NCBI RefSeq assembly: GCF_002761755.1
Contig: NZ_PEOG01000021.1
Coordinates: forward strand, 1 to 64,000
Reading direction: 5' to 3'
DNA length: 64,000 nt
Origin: Roseateles chitinivorans
Lineage (GTDB): Bacteria > Pseudomonadota > Gammaproteobacteria > Burkholderiales > Burkholderiaceae_C
In this document: one piece after another, positions 23,507-32,251 of the stretch
Layout: each line of letters opens with the position of its first letter
How positions within the stretch are numbered: position 1 is the stretch's first letter
Position numbers and translations under genes: made by a program
Notes under the pieces: model-generated
Seen by the model: the letters and a program-made list of their open reading frames with translations, nothing else
Database searches by the model: none
What the model was told of the DNA's origin: nothing

Positions 23507-24924
23507 GGCAGCGTGATTCTGAAATGTGCGCCCTGGTCGGCGGGCAGCAGGTCGATGTGACCGCCATGGGCGGCGATGTACTCCGTGACGATGGACAGGC
23601 CGATGCCGGTGCCCTTGAGGGCATCGTCGGGCTGGCGTTCGCCGCGATAGAAGGGCTCGAAGATGCGGGCCTGGTCCGCCGGCGCGACGCCCGGGCCGTC
23701 GTCGCGCAAGTCGATGGTGAGCTGGCCGCCCTGGCGCGCGAGGTCGATGTCGACGTGGCCGCCGGGCGGGGCGAAGCGTATCGCATTGGAGAGCAGGTTG
23801 CCGACCGCGGCCGCGATCTTGGCCGGGTCGACCTCCGCTTCGAGCGGGCCGCCAGACAGACGGACCTGCAATCCGCGTGCCTGCCATTGCAGCCGCTGGT
23901 GGTCGATCGTGCCCTGGATCAGGGACATCAGCTCGGTGCGCTGCGGCTTGAGGTCGCGGGCCTCGAAGGCCGCGGCATTGAAGCGCAGCAGGTCCTCGAT
24001 CTGGCGCTGCAGCACGGCGGTGTTGTCGCGCAGGATGCGGGCGACCTCCTTCTGCTTGTCGTTGAGCGGCCCGGCGACCTCGTCCTCGAGCAGCGCGGTG
24101 CCCTCGCGCAGCGCGGCCAGCGGCGTCTTGAGCTCATGGGAGACATGCCGCAGGAAACGCGCCTTGTCGGCATCGAGCTCCGCCAGCCGCAGGCGCAGCC
24201 AGTCCAGCCGCTGTCCCAGCGAGCGCAGGTCGGCGGGGCCGGGGATCTCGATGCGGTCGTCGAGCCGGTTCTCGCCCAGGCCGGCGATGGCGCGCTCCAG
24301 GCGGCGCAGCGGGCGGGTCAGGAAGATGCCGAACACCAGCGACAGCAGCGCGGCCACGGCGATTGCGCCGAGCACCTGCTGACCGAGCAGCACACGGCCG
24401 TTCTCGAGCTTGTCCTGCAGCACCCGATTGCTCGTCTCGGCATGGCGGCGGACGTCCTCGGCCAGCCCGCCCGTCAGGCCGCCGAGCTCGCGAAAGCGCG
24501 TCATCAGCTCGGTTTCGCGCTTGCGCGCATTGGCGGGCAGCGCGCGCGGACTGTCCATCAGCGCGCGGATCTCGTCGAGCTTGCGCTTCCAGGCCACCAG
24601 CGGCGCGGACGTCAGCCCCTGCGCGCGCAGCAGTTCGAGCACCCGTTCGGCGTCGTCCGCATCCTCCTCGAAGCGCCGGCGCAGGGCCTGGTCCTCCAGC
24701 ACCGCGTACTGGCGGGCGGCGCGTTCCATGCTGACGCCGCGATCGCCGAGCTGCTGCACCTCGCCGCTCATGCGCGCGGCGCGCACCACCGCCTCGCGGC
24801 TTTGCATCGTCAGCCGTTCCAGCGTCAGCAGGCCGCCCAGCGAGGCGGCGGCGAGCAGGCCCGCGATCGACAGGAAGCCGATCAGCAGCATCTGGCGGAA
24901 GGACATGCGGTGGAGGCTGAACAT
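23464..24924 (-). CDS. glrK: Sensor histidine kinase, GlrK/QseE-like
   Basis: A 486-residue membrane kinase. TM1 spans about 11-33, a helical periplasmic sensor about 35-180, TM2 about 183-203, and a HAMP follows (RPLRRLERAIAGLGENRLDDRI). The HisKA motif is FLRHVSHELKTPLAALREG with His263. The ATPase domain has NLLSNAIRFAPPGG (N box), DDGPGV (G1) and GTGIGLSIV (G2). It heads the operon kinase - lipoprotein - sigma-54 regulator and is divergent from a LysR gene. The envelope-stress type of the system fits a role over periplasmic glucan genes. Confidence 0.88.
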   Translation of the reverse strand: MFSLHRMSFRQMLLIGFLSIAGLLAAASLGGLLTLERLTMQSREAVVRAARMSGEVQQLGDRGVSMERAARQYAVLEDQALRRRFEEDADDAERVLELLRAQGLTSAPLVAWKRKLDEIRALMDSPRALPANARKRETELMTRFRELGGLTGGLAEDVRRHAETSNRVLQDKLENGRVLLGQQVLGAIAVAALLSLVFGIFLTRPLRRLERAIAGLGENRLDDRIEIPGPADLRSLGQRLDWLRLRLAELDADKARFLRHVSHELKTPLAALREGTALLEDEVAGPLNDKQKEVARILRDNTAVLQRQIEDLLRFNAAAFEARDLKPQRTELMSLIQGTIDHQRLQWQARGLQVRLSGGPLEAEVDPAKIAAAVGNLLSNAIRFAPPGGHVDIDLARQGGQLTIDLRDDGPGVAPADQARIFEPFYRGERQPDDALKGTGIGLSIVTEYIAAHGGHIDLLPADQGAHFRITLPCAHTPRSLKSLNA

Positions 24925-25001
24925 CGGCCGGCATGTTAGCGGCGGCCTCGCGCTCCCCGCGGCGCGCGGGCCGGCGGATACGGATGGATACTCCGGCGGC
25001 C

Positions 25002-25898
25002 ATGAACCTGCACCGCGTCGATCTCGTCTCGCTGTCGCTCTTCGCCCTGGTGGCGCGCACCGGCAGCATCAGCCAGGGCGCGGCGCTGGCGGCGCTGGCG
25101 GTCGGCGCGGCGAGCAGGCGTCTCAGCGACCTGGAGCACTCGCTGGGCACGACGCTGCTGGAGCGGCATTCGCGCGGCGTCACCCTGACCGAGGCGGGGC
25201 TGGCGCTGCAGCGGCATGCGCAGCGCATCCTCAGCGACGTGGACCAGATGACGGCCGACCTGTCGGACTACGCGTCGGGCCTGACCGGCGTGGTGCGGCT
25301 GTGGGCCAACACCTCGGCGGTGACGCAGTTCCTGCCGGCGCAGGTCTCGGCCTTCGTGCGCGACAACCCGCGCATCCGGATCGAGCTGGAAGAGGCGGAC
25401 AGCCACGAGATCGTGGTCGCCGTCCTCGATGGCCGGGCGGACCTGGGCATCTTCGCCGACCGCACGCCGGCGCTCGGACTGCACGTCCTTAACTACCGCC
25501 AGGACCGGCTGGTGCTGGTGGCGCCGGCCGGACATCCGCTGACCCGGCGCAAGGCGGTGCGGTGGGAGCAGGCGGTCGAGTACGACTTCGTGACGCTGGC
25601 CAAGGCCACCTCGCTGCACAAGCGATTGGAGATGGAGACCGAGGCGCTGGGTCGGCGCCTGAAGAACCGGATTCAGGTGCGCAGCTTCGACGCGATGTGC
25701 CGGATGGTGGCGGCGGGCATGGGCATCGCGGTGCTGCCCGACGCGGCGGTCGAGCCGCTGCTCAAGCCGCTGGACCTGCGCCGCGTCGCGCTCGACGAGC
25801 CCTGGTCCGCACGCACGCTGCTCATCGGCGTGCGCGACCTCGACGCGCTGCCGCGGCATGTGCGGGTGTTCATCGATCACCTGTGTTCGGCGCCTTGA
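25002..25898 (+). CDS. LysR-family transcriptional regulator
   Basis: A 298-residue LTTR. The winged HTH occupies residues 1-65 (LFALVARTGSISQGAALAALAVGAASRRLSDLEHSLGTTLLERHSRG); the effector domain runs from about 90 (GVVRLWANTSAVTQFLPAQVSAF). The target is not evident: the divergent neighbour is the GlrK-like kinase gene 77 bases away, a candidate. An earlier in-frame ATG at 24984 would add six residues. It is followed by the low-GC hipBA control region. Confidence 0.88.
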   Translation: MNLHRVDLVSLSLFALVARTGSISQGAALAALAVGAASRRLSDLEHSLGTTLLERHSRGVTLTEAGLALQRHAQRILSDVDQMTADLSDYASGLTGVVRLWANTSAVTQFLPAQVSAFVRDNPRIRIELEEADSHEIVVAVLDGRADLGIFADRTPALGLHVLNYRQDRLVLVAPAGHPLTRRKAVRWEQAVEYDFVTLAKATSLHKRLEMETEALGRRLKNRIQVRSFDAMCRMVAAGMGIAVLPDAAVEPLLKPLDLRRVALDEPWSARTLLIGVRDLDALPRHVRVFIDHLCSAP

Positions 25899-25987
25899 GA
25901 AGCCAGGGCCCCGGTGAGGTGGGCTGCGTCGGCTTCTCTCATGAAGCGGAAGAAATCTGCCTGTTGGAAGCGTGAAAAGCGAACTAA

Positions 25988-26089
25988 CGGCGTTATTCTG
26001 CCGCTTGTGATAGTTGACTTGTCGGTTTATGACCGGCAGTATTGTGCCGATAGTGAATTAAAAGATAGTCAATCGGCGTAAATGTGCCG
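25988..26089. promoter_or_regulatory. Three CGGC-N8-GCCG operators upstream of hipBA
   Basis: Palindromes at 25988-26003, 26034-26049 and 26074-26089 have identical arms and 8-base AT-rich spacers (GTTATTCT, AGTATTGT, GTAAATGT), with centres 46 and 40 bp apart. The E. coli HipB operators have the same geometry (TATCC-N8-GGATA). The surrounding 25900-26104 region is clearly AT-richer than the rest of the window. A TTGACT at 26015-26020 may be a -35 element lying between operators 1 and 2. Confidence 0.75.
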
Positions 26090-26104
26090 TTTATGGTGAG
26101 ATAA

Positions 26105-26467
26105 ATGCCTGTGCTGCTGAGCGACGATGACATCGAGCGAGAGATCGGCGAGAAGGTCCGAGCCCTCCGACTTCAACGCAACCTGGACCAAGCCACGGTG
26201 GCGGAGCAATCCGGCATCAGCGTCCGCGCCTTGCGCAACCTCGAGAAGGGGGCCGGCTCGACCCTACGCACCCTGCTGGTGGTGATGCGCGCGTTGGGAC
26301 GCGAGCACTGGTTCGAGTCCATGGCGCCGGTGGCGACGATCAATCCGCTGAGCCTGCCTCGCAAGAGCGCGCAGAGACAACGGGCGACCGCCACGAGCGT
26401 GAAGCAGGCCCAGGAAGCGAGTCGCAAATTGACATTCCTGGCCAAGCGTCGCGCGGCCATCAAGTAG
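26105..26467 (+). CDS. hipB: HipB-type XRE antitoxin/repressor
   Basis: A 120-residue DNA-binding protein. An XRE helix-turn-helix occupies residues about 12-65 (IGEKVRALRLQRNLDQATVAEQSGISVRALRNLEKG). A basic C-terminal tail (SLPRKSAQRQRATATSVKQAQEASRKLTFLAKRRAAIK) may contact HipA or DNA. It is 12 bases upstream of hipA, preceded by three N8-spaced palindromes that it probably binds for autorepression. Confidence 0.85.
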   Translation: MPVLLSDDDIEREIGEKVRALRLQRNLDQATVAEQSGISVRALRNLEKGAGSTLRTLLVVMRALGREHWFESMAPVATINPLSLPRKSAQRQRATATSVKQAQEASRKLTFLAKRRAAIK

Positions 26468-26479
26468 CGTTCCGTTCCC

Positions 26480-27772
26480 ATGCCCTACGTTCCCGTCGAT
26501 CGTGTCGAAGTCCACCTGTGGGGCCTGCTCGTGGGCGTCGCGGCGCTCGATCCTGCTTACGGGTTCTACGCGTTCGCATACGACCCGGCGTTTCGCGACA
26601 TCGGCATCGACTTGGCCCCGCTCCACATGCCGCTCCATGGGCAGGAGGTTTTCCTCTTTCCGGACCTTCCGATCAATACGTACAAGCGCTTGCCGGCCCT
26701 GTTGGCCGATGCCTTGCCCGATGACTTCGGCAATGCGCTGATCAACAGCTACATGGCCGGGCAGGGGGTTTCGCCGTCGGAGGTCACGGCGCTGGACCGG
26801 TTGGCCTACATGGGCAGCCGAGCCATGGGGGCGCTGACCTTCAAGCCAGCACGAGGCCCTCGAGCCCGACTGTCGAGTGCCATCGACATGCGCAAGCTGG
26901 TGACAGCCGCCCGGGAGGCCGTGCATGGCGCGATCGATGACGACGAGCACACCAATGCCGCGTTGCGTTCGATCATCGATGTCGGCACGTCGGCGGGAGG
27001 GGCCCGGGCCAAGGCGGTGGTGGCCGTCCACCCCGAATCGAAGGAACTTCGCTCCGGACAGGTGGACGCGCCCCCCGGCTTCGAGCACTGGCTGCTGAAG
27101 TTCGATGGCGTCGGGGTGGACAAGGAGCTGGGGGCTTCCCAGAACTATGGGCGCATCGAGTTCGCTTATCACCTGATGGCCTGTGCCGCCGGTATCCAGA
27201 TGAGCGAATGCGACCTCCTCGAGGAGAACGGCCGCGCTCACTTCATGACCCGGCGTTTCGATCGTCACGGAAGTTCCGGCCGTCACCACATCCAGACCTT
27301 GTGCGCGATGCAGCACCTTGACTACAAGCTCAAGGGCGTCCACGCCTACGAGCAGTTCTTCTTGACGATGGCGCAGCTCGGCCTGCCCTATGAGGACCGG
27401 GTGGAAGGCTTCCGGCGCATGGTCTTCAATGTCGCCGGCATGAACTGCGACGACCATGTGAAGAACCTGAGCTTTCTGCTCCCGGAGGACGACCCGGCCT
27501 GGCGACTGGCCCCCGCGTACGACCTCACCTTCGCACACAACCCGCAAGGGGAGTGGACGCATCAGCACCTCATGTCGGTGAACGGGAAGTTCAAGCAGAT
27601 TGAACGGGCCGACCTGCTGAGCGTCGCCGACCGATTCGGCATCCGCCGCGCCGACCGTCTGATCGATGAAGTCCAGGAGGCTGTCCAGTTGTGGCCGGTC
27701 TATGCCGATGCCGCCGGGGTTCCGGACGCGGAGATCGCCTTCATCGAACGCCAACTGGTCCGGCTCACCTAG
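26480..27772 (+). CDS. hipA: HipA-type serine/threonine kinase toxin
   Basis: A 430-residue HipA kinase. The N-terminal HipA subdomain is residues 1-120. The kinase core has a Gly-rich loop VGTSAGGARAKA (168-179, with Ser171 as candidate autophosphorylation site), Lys207 in WLLKFD, the catalytic loop MNCDDHVKNLSF (Asp324, Asn329) and the metal-binding Asp348 in APAYDLTFA. E. coli HipA phosphorylates glutamyl-tRNA synthetase, causing growth arrest; the target here may differ. All kinase residues look intact, so it should be active. It forms a bicistron with hipB. Confidence 0.9.
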   Translation: MPYVPVDRVEVHLWGLLVGVAALDPAYGFYAFAYDPAFRDIGIDLAPLHMPLHGQEVFLFPDLPINTYKRLPALLADALPDDFGNALINSYMAGQGVSPSEVTALDRLAYMGSRAMGALTFKPARGPRARLSSAIDMRKLVTAAREAVHGAIDDDEHTNAALRSIIDVGTSAGGARAKAVVAVHPESKELRSGQVDAPPGFEHWLLKFDGVGVDKELGASQNYGRIEFAYHLMACAAGIQMSECDLLEENGRAHFMTRRFDRHGSSGRHHIQTLCAMQHLDYKLKGVHAYEQFFLTMAQLGLPYEDRVEGFRRMVFNVAGMNCDDHVKNLSFLLPEDDPAWRLAPAYDLTFAHNPQGEWTHQHLMSVNGKFKQIERADLLSVADRFGIRRADRLIDEVQEAVQLWPVYADAAGVPDAEIAFIERQLVRLT

Positions 27773-27885
27773 GGGCAACCCCAACCCGCTTTCGCGATCG
27801 GTGAAAGCTGGCGCCGCCACTCCCGCCTTCCGCTTCGTCGCGGACCTTCCCAGAATCCGCTCCCATCACCAGGAGACCACGGACC

Positions 27886-29082
27886 ATGGATGGATTGCAG
27901 GCGCTGCAGGGATTGCGTGTCGTCGAGATGGGCCAGCTCATCGCCGGCCCCTTCGCCGGCAAGACGCTGGGCGACTTCGGCGCCGACGTCGTCAAGATCG
28001 AGGCCCCCGGCAGCGGTGACCCGCTGCGCAACTGGCGGATGCTGCAGGACGGCACCTCGGTGTGGTGGCAGGTCCAGTCGCGCAACAAGCGCTCGATCGC
28101 GCTGGACCTGCGCCAGAAGGACGGCCAGGACATCGCCCGCCAGCTGATCGCCGAAGCCGATGTGCTGATCGAAAACTTCCGCCCCGGCACGCTCGAGGGC
28201 TGGGGCATGTCCTATGAGGAACTCGCCAAGGCCAATCCCGGCCTGATCATGTTGCGCATCAGCGGCTATGGCCAGACCGGCCCGTACCGCGACCTGCCGG
28301 GCTTCGGCATGATCGGCGAGGCGATGGGCGGCCTGCGCCACCTGACCGGCGAGCCGGGCCGGGTGCCGGTGCGATGCGGGATCTCGATCGGCGACACGCT
28401 GGCCGCGCTGCACGGCACGATCGGCGTGCTGACCGCGCTCTATCACCGCAAGGTCAATGGCGGCCGCGGCCAGGTCATCGACATGGCGCTGACCGAGGCG
28501 GTCCTCAACGTGATGGAGAGCCTGATTCCCGAGTACAGCGCCTTCGGCGCCGTGCGGGGACCGGCCGGCTCGGCGCTGCCGGGCATCGCGCCGTCCAACG
28601 CCTACCTCTGTGCCGATGGCGTCGTGCTGATCGCCGGCAATGGCGATTCGATCTTCAAGCGGCTGATGCAGGTCATCGGCCGGGAGGACCTGGGCCAGGA
28701 CGAGGCGCTCGCCAACAACGCCGGACGCGTCGCGCGTGTCGAGGAGATCGACGCCGCGATCGGCGCCTGGGCGGCGACGCGCACCGTCGAGGAGGTGCTG
28801 ACGCCGCTGGCGGCGGCGAGCGTGCCCGCGGGCCGTGTCTACACCGCCAAGGACATCGTCGAGGACCCGCACTTCCGGGCGCGCGACATGATCCTGCGGC
28901 AGCAGACCCGCGACGGTCATGAGATCGAGGTGCCGGGCATCGTGCCCAAGCTGATGGGCACGCCGGGCGCGGTGCGCCGCGCCGCGCCCCGGCTGGGCGG
29001 CGACACGGACGAGGTGCTGCGCGAGATCGGTCTCACCGCCGAGCAGATCGCCGCGCTGCGCGAACGCAAGATCGTTGCCTGA
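27886..29082 (+). CDS. Family III CoA-transferase (CaiB/BaiF)
   Basis: A 398-residue enzyme moving CoA between organic acids. It begins LQGLRVVEMGQLIAGPFAGKTLGDFGADVVKIE, the standard family start, and includes NKRSIALDLRQKDG, VLIENFRPGTLEGWGMSYEEL and GQVIDMALTEAVL with the catalytic Asp. It lies nine bases upstream of an HMG-CoA-lyase-type gene and then a Bug receptor gene, an arrangement typical of catabolic clusters that import a carboxylic acid, activate it as a CoA ester and split it. The substrate cannot be deduced. AGGAG lies 11 bases before the start. Confidence 0.88.
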   Translation: MDGLQALQGLRVVEMGQLIAGPFAGKTLGDFGADVVKIEAPGSGDPLRNWRMLQDGTSVWWQVQSRNKRSIALDLRQKDGQDIARQLIAEADVLIENFRPGTLEGWGMSYEELAKANPGLIMLRISGYGQTGPYRDLPGFGMIGEAMGGLRHLTGEPGRVPVRCGISIGDTLAALHGTIGVLTALYHRKVNGGRGQVIDMALTEAVLNVMESLIPEYSAFGAVRGPAGSALPGIAPSNAYLCADGVVLIAGNGDSIFKRLMQVIGREDLGQDEALANNAGRVARVEEIDAAIGAWAATRTVEEVLTPLAAASVPAGRVYTAKDIVEDPHFRARDMILRQQTRDGHEIEVPGIVPKLMGTPGAVRRAAPRLGGDTDEVLREIGLTAEQIAALRERKIVA

Positions 29083-29091
29083 GGCGCCGCG

Positions 29092-30114
29092 ATGACGACT
29101 GCCTCCCCCATGTCCGCCGTCGCCCCGCGCGCGAGCGCCGACGTCTGGAACGGCGCCGGACGCCGCCTGTTCATGCAGGACGTCGGCCTGCGCGACGGCC
29201 TGCAGGCCGAGGCGGTCTTCGTGCCGACCGCCGACAAGATCGCGCTCGTCGACGCGCTGTCCGAGGCCGGCCTGGCCAAGATCGAGGTCACCGCCTTCGT
29301 CTCGCCGAAGGCGATCCCGGCGCTGGCCGACGCCTCGGAGGTCATGCACGGCATCACCCGCCGACCCGGCGTGGTCTACACGGTGCTGGTGCCCAATGTC
29401 CGCGGCGCCGAGCGCGCGATCGAGGCGCGCGCCGACGAGCTCAACCTGGTGATGTCCGCCAGCGAGAGCCACAACCTGGCCAACCTGCGCATGACGCGGG
29501 CGCAGTCCTTCGCCGGGCTGGCCGAGGTCGCCGCGATGGCGCACCGGGCTGCCGCCGCGGTGAACGTGTCGCTGTCCTGCGCCTTCGGTTGCCCGATGGA
29601 AGGCGACGTGCCGGTGCAGACCGTGCTCGGCTGGTGCGGTCATTTCGTCGAGCAGCTCGGCGCGCGCGGCGTGACGCTGTGCGACACCACCGGCATGGCC
29701 TACCCGACGCAGGTCGTCGCGCTGGTGCGGGCCTTCCGCGAGCGCTGGCCCGGCACCGAGTTGACGCTGCACTTCCACAACACGCGCGGCATGGGCCTGG
29801 CCAATGTGATCGCGGCGATGGACGCGGGTGCCGACCGCTTCGACGCGTCGCTCGGTGGTCTGGGAGGCTGTCCCTACGCGCCGGGCGCGACCGGCAATGT
29901 CTGCACCGAGGAGATCGTGCATGCGCTGCAGTGCATGGGCTGCGACACCGGCGTGGACCTTGAGCGGCTGATCGCCGCCGCGAAGCGCCTGCCGCCGCTG
30001 ATCGGCCACGCGGTGCCGAGCCAGATCGTCAGCGCCGGGCGCAGGCTCGACCTGCATCCGCGGCCACGCGACTTCGAGTCGATCCGCGAGCGCGCGCTGG
30101 CCCGCGACGTCTGA
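29092..30114 (+). CDS. Hydroxymethylglutaryl-CoA lyase family protein
   Basis: A 340-residue DRE-TIM-type lyase. Metal and catalytic motifs are MQDVGLRDGLQAE, IEVTAFVSPKAIPALAD, CDTTGMAYP, LHFHNTRGMGLAN and GGLGGCPYAPGATGNVCTEE (catalytic Cys). It cleaves a 3-hydroxy-3-methyl-dicarboxyl-CoA to acetyl-CoA and a keto acid, or a related substrate. The preceding CoA-transferase supplies the CoA ester. The annotated start has an extra N-terminal leader of about 25 residues; MSAVAPRA is an alternative start. Confidence 0.87.
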   Translation: MTTASPMSAVAPRASADVWNGAGRRLFMQDVGLRDGLQAEAVFVPTADKIALVDALSEAGLAKIEVTAFVSPKAIPALADASEVMHGITRRPGVVYTVLVPNVRGAERAIEARADELNLVMSASESHNLANLRMTRAQSFAGLAEVAAMAHRAAAAVNVSLSCAFGCPMEGDVPVQTVLGWCGHFVEQLGARGVTLCDTTGMAYPTQVVALVRAFRERWPGTELTLHFHNTRGMGLANVIAAMDAGADRFDASLGGLGGCPYAPGATGNVCTEEIVHALQCMGCDTGVDLERLIAAAKRLPPLIGHAVPSQIVSAGRRLDLHPRPRDFESIRERALARDV

Positions 30115-30223
30115 CGGCCCCAGCCCGAGGACCCTCGAGGACGTCCGAGCATGCGTCCGCCCCCGGTTCCCTTTCGACCTCAATGACAACGCCGCCACGA
30201 GCGGTCCCTTCCGGAGACAAGCC

Positions 30224-31222
30224 ATGAACCCGATCCGCCGCCGCGTCACCGCGGTCGCCACCGCCGCCGCCCTGGCGGCCAGTACGGCCGCGCTGCTCGC
30301 GCCCCTGCGTGTCGCGCAGGCGCAGACGCCGTATCCCAACAAGCCGATCACGATGCTGGTGGGCGCCGCCCCGGGCGGCACGACGGACATCGCCGCCCGC
30401 ATGCTCGCCGAGCCGCTGGGCAAGGCGCTGGGCCAGACGGTGGTCGTCGACAACCGCTCGGGTGCCAGCGGCGCGCTCGCCGCCGTCGCGACCCGGCGCG
30501 CCGAGCCGGACGGCTACACGATCCTGATGCAGTACTCCGGCTACCACGTGATCACGCCGCACCTCCAGAAGGCCGCCTGGGAGCTGAAGGACCTGCGCCC
30601 CGTCGCCAATGTGCTGACCGCGCCGCAGCTGATCGTCGTCCGCGAGGGCGTGCCGGCGAAGACCGTTGCCGAGCTGGTCGCGCATGCGAAGAAGAACCCC
30701 GGCAAGCTGACCTTCGCCTCTTCGGGCAACGGCTCGCTGCAGCACGTCACCGGGGTGATGCTGGAGCAGCAGGCAGGCATCGAGCTGGTCCATGTCCCTT
30801 ACAAGGGCACCGGCCCGGCGCTGCAGGATCTGCTGGGCGGTCAAGTCGACCTGACCTTCGGTACGCCGCCGCCGTTCATGCCCTTCATCGCGTCGGGCAA
30901 GCTGCGCGCGGTGGCCGTGACCGGCAAGGAGCGTCTGTCGTCGCTGCCTGACGTGCCGACGGCGTCGCAGGCCGGCCTGCCGCACTTGGACGCGGGGTCG
31001 TGGTTCGCCGTCTTCGCGCCGGCGAAGACGCCGCAGGCGGTCGTCGACAAGCTGACCGCCGAGATCCAGAAGATCCTGGCCACGCCCGAGTTCAGGAAGA
31101 AGGCGGCCGAGCTGGGCGCCACCGCGGACTACATGGATCCGCGGCAGTTGCAGGCGCACGCGGACGCGGAGTTCGAGCGCTGGGGCAAGGTGATCAAGGC
31201 GGCGAAGATCCAGGCGGATTGA
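30224..31222 (+). CDS. Bug/TctC-family periplasmic solute receptor
   Basis: A 332-residue periplasmic binding protein. The Ala-rich signal peptide ends near AQA-QTPYPNKPITMLV, followed by GAAPGGTTDIAARMLAEPLGKALGQTVVVDNRSGASG, the Bug-family N-terminal signature. Such receptors deliver carboxylates to TctAB. The partner TctBA genes nearest in the window are at 56-58 kb on the other strand without their own receptor. Its own neighbours are a CoA-transferase and a lyase, so the ligand is probably the acid they degrade. CGGAGA lies 6 bases before the start codon. Confidence 0.9.
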   Translation: MNPIRRRVTAVATAAALAASTAALLAPLRVAQAQTPYPNKPITMLVGAAPGGTTDIAARMLAEPLGKALGQTVVVDNRSGASGALAAVATRRAEPDGYTILMQYSGYHVITPHLQKAAWELKDLRPVANVLTAPQLIVVREGVPAKTVAELVAHAKKNPGKLTFASSGNGSLQHVTGVMLEQQAGIELVHVPYKGTGPALQDLLGGQVDLTFGTPPPFMPFIASGKLRAVAVTGKERLSSLPDVPTASQAGLPHLDAGSWFAVFAPAKTPQAVVDKLTAEIQKILATPEFRKKAAELGATADYMDPRQLQAHADAEFERWGKVIKAAKIQAD

Positions 31223-31261
31223 GGCGACGGGGCAAGCGCCCCGCTGCCGGACCCACGAGCG

Positions 31262-31303
31262 AAGCCGGCCGTCCCGGGAGGGATGGGCCGGCTTTGCGCT
31301 TTC
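31262..31303 (+). terminator. Probable terminator after the Bug-receptor operon
   Basis: AAGCCGGCC (31262-31270) pairs perfectly with GGCCGGCTT (31286-31294) around a 15-base loop, followed by a weak T-rich stretch TTTGCGCTTT. It is placed 40 bases after the receptor stop codon. Confidence 0.6.
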
Positions 31304-31455
31304 CGAATCGCCCCGACGCGTGGGTCCACGTTTTGACGGAATCGCACTCGCTCCGGTCTCGTGCGAGGAACCCGGTCATTCGAGTGGGCAACTGACGCCC
31401 CCGCAATGTGAGCGCAGTCCGGGATCGGCCCGGCATTGCTCTCCCGGGAGCCCAC

Positions 31456-32205
31456 ATGTCCTTGCCCAGAGAAATCTCCAAATGCTTGATCGCCGGCGCG
31501 GCATTCCTTTCCTCGAGTGCTGGCGCGGCACCGGTGATCAGCATCGGATCGATGTTCGACTATCTGGCGCCGGAGAAGAGCACGCTGCTGAAGCAGGTTC
31601 GCAATACCGGCGAATCGACGGCCTTCGTCAAGGTGTCGATCAGCGAGATCATTTATCGGGAAGGGGGCGACAGCGAAGAGCGCCCGGTGGACCTCAAGAG
31701 CCTCGGCACCGGTGGCGTCGGGTTGATGGCCAGTCCCATGCGATTGATCGTCCCGGCCGGCGGCGTGCAGGCCACTCGACTGCTGTTTCGCGGCGAGCGT
31801 GACGTCGAGCGCCACTACCGCGTGCGATTCATTCCCGTGCTGCCCGACCTCGGCGACGGCTTCGCACTGCCAGACGCCCAGCGCGAGCAATACAAGGACG
31901 AATTGCAGGCGGGGGTGAATGTCCTCACCGGCTACGGCGCGATCACGATCGTGCGGCCTCGGGCAGTTCATTTCGATACCCGGATCGACAAGGCCACCGA
32001 CCAGGTGGTCGTCCGTAATCAAGGCAACAGCACGATCGTGCTGGACGCCCTCGTGCTGTGCGATGAATCGCAGCAGCACTGCGATTCCCCGGTTGTCCGC
32101 CACGTCCGTCCAGGCGCGGATCTGCCGCTGCACAGACGTGCCGGGCAAATCGTTCAATTCACGCTCGTGGAAGGAGACAAGAGAAAGCCAATCAACATCG
32201 AGTAA
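31456..32205 (+). CDS. CS1/cable-type pilus periplasmic chaperone
   Basis: A 249-residue periplasmic chaperone of the alternate (alpha, class 5) chaperone-usher family, as in CooB/CblB. The signal peptide (CLIAGAAFLSSSAGA) is cleaved before APVISIG. The body has the two Ig-like chaperone domains, with LLKQVRNTGESTAFVKVSISEI and MRLIVPAGGVQATRLLFRGE (subunit-binding edge strand and its basic residue) and ERHYRVRFIPVLP. It is the first gene of the operon chaperone-pilin-usher-tip. The ATG at 31456 follows GGGAGCCCAC and gives the signal peptide. Confidence 0.85.
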   Translation: MSLPREISKCLIAGAAFLSSSAGAAPVISIGSMFDYLAPEKSTLLKQVRNTGESTAFVKVSISEIIYREGGDSEERPVDLKSLGTGGVGLMASPMRLIVPAGGVQATRLLFRGERDVERHYRVRFIPVLPDLGDGFALPDAQREQYKDELQAGVNVLTGYGAITIVRPRAVHFDTRIDKATDQVVVRNQGNSTIVLDALVLCDESQQHCDSPVVRHVRPGADLPLHRRAGQIVQFTLVEGDKRKPINIE

Positions 32206-32251
32206 TCAAACCGCCTCACTTCTTCAATTCATTCACAAGACATTCCATTCC

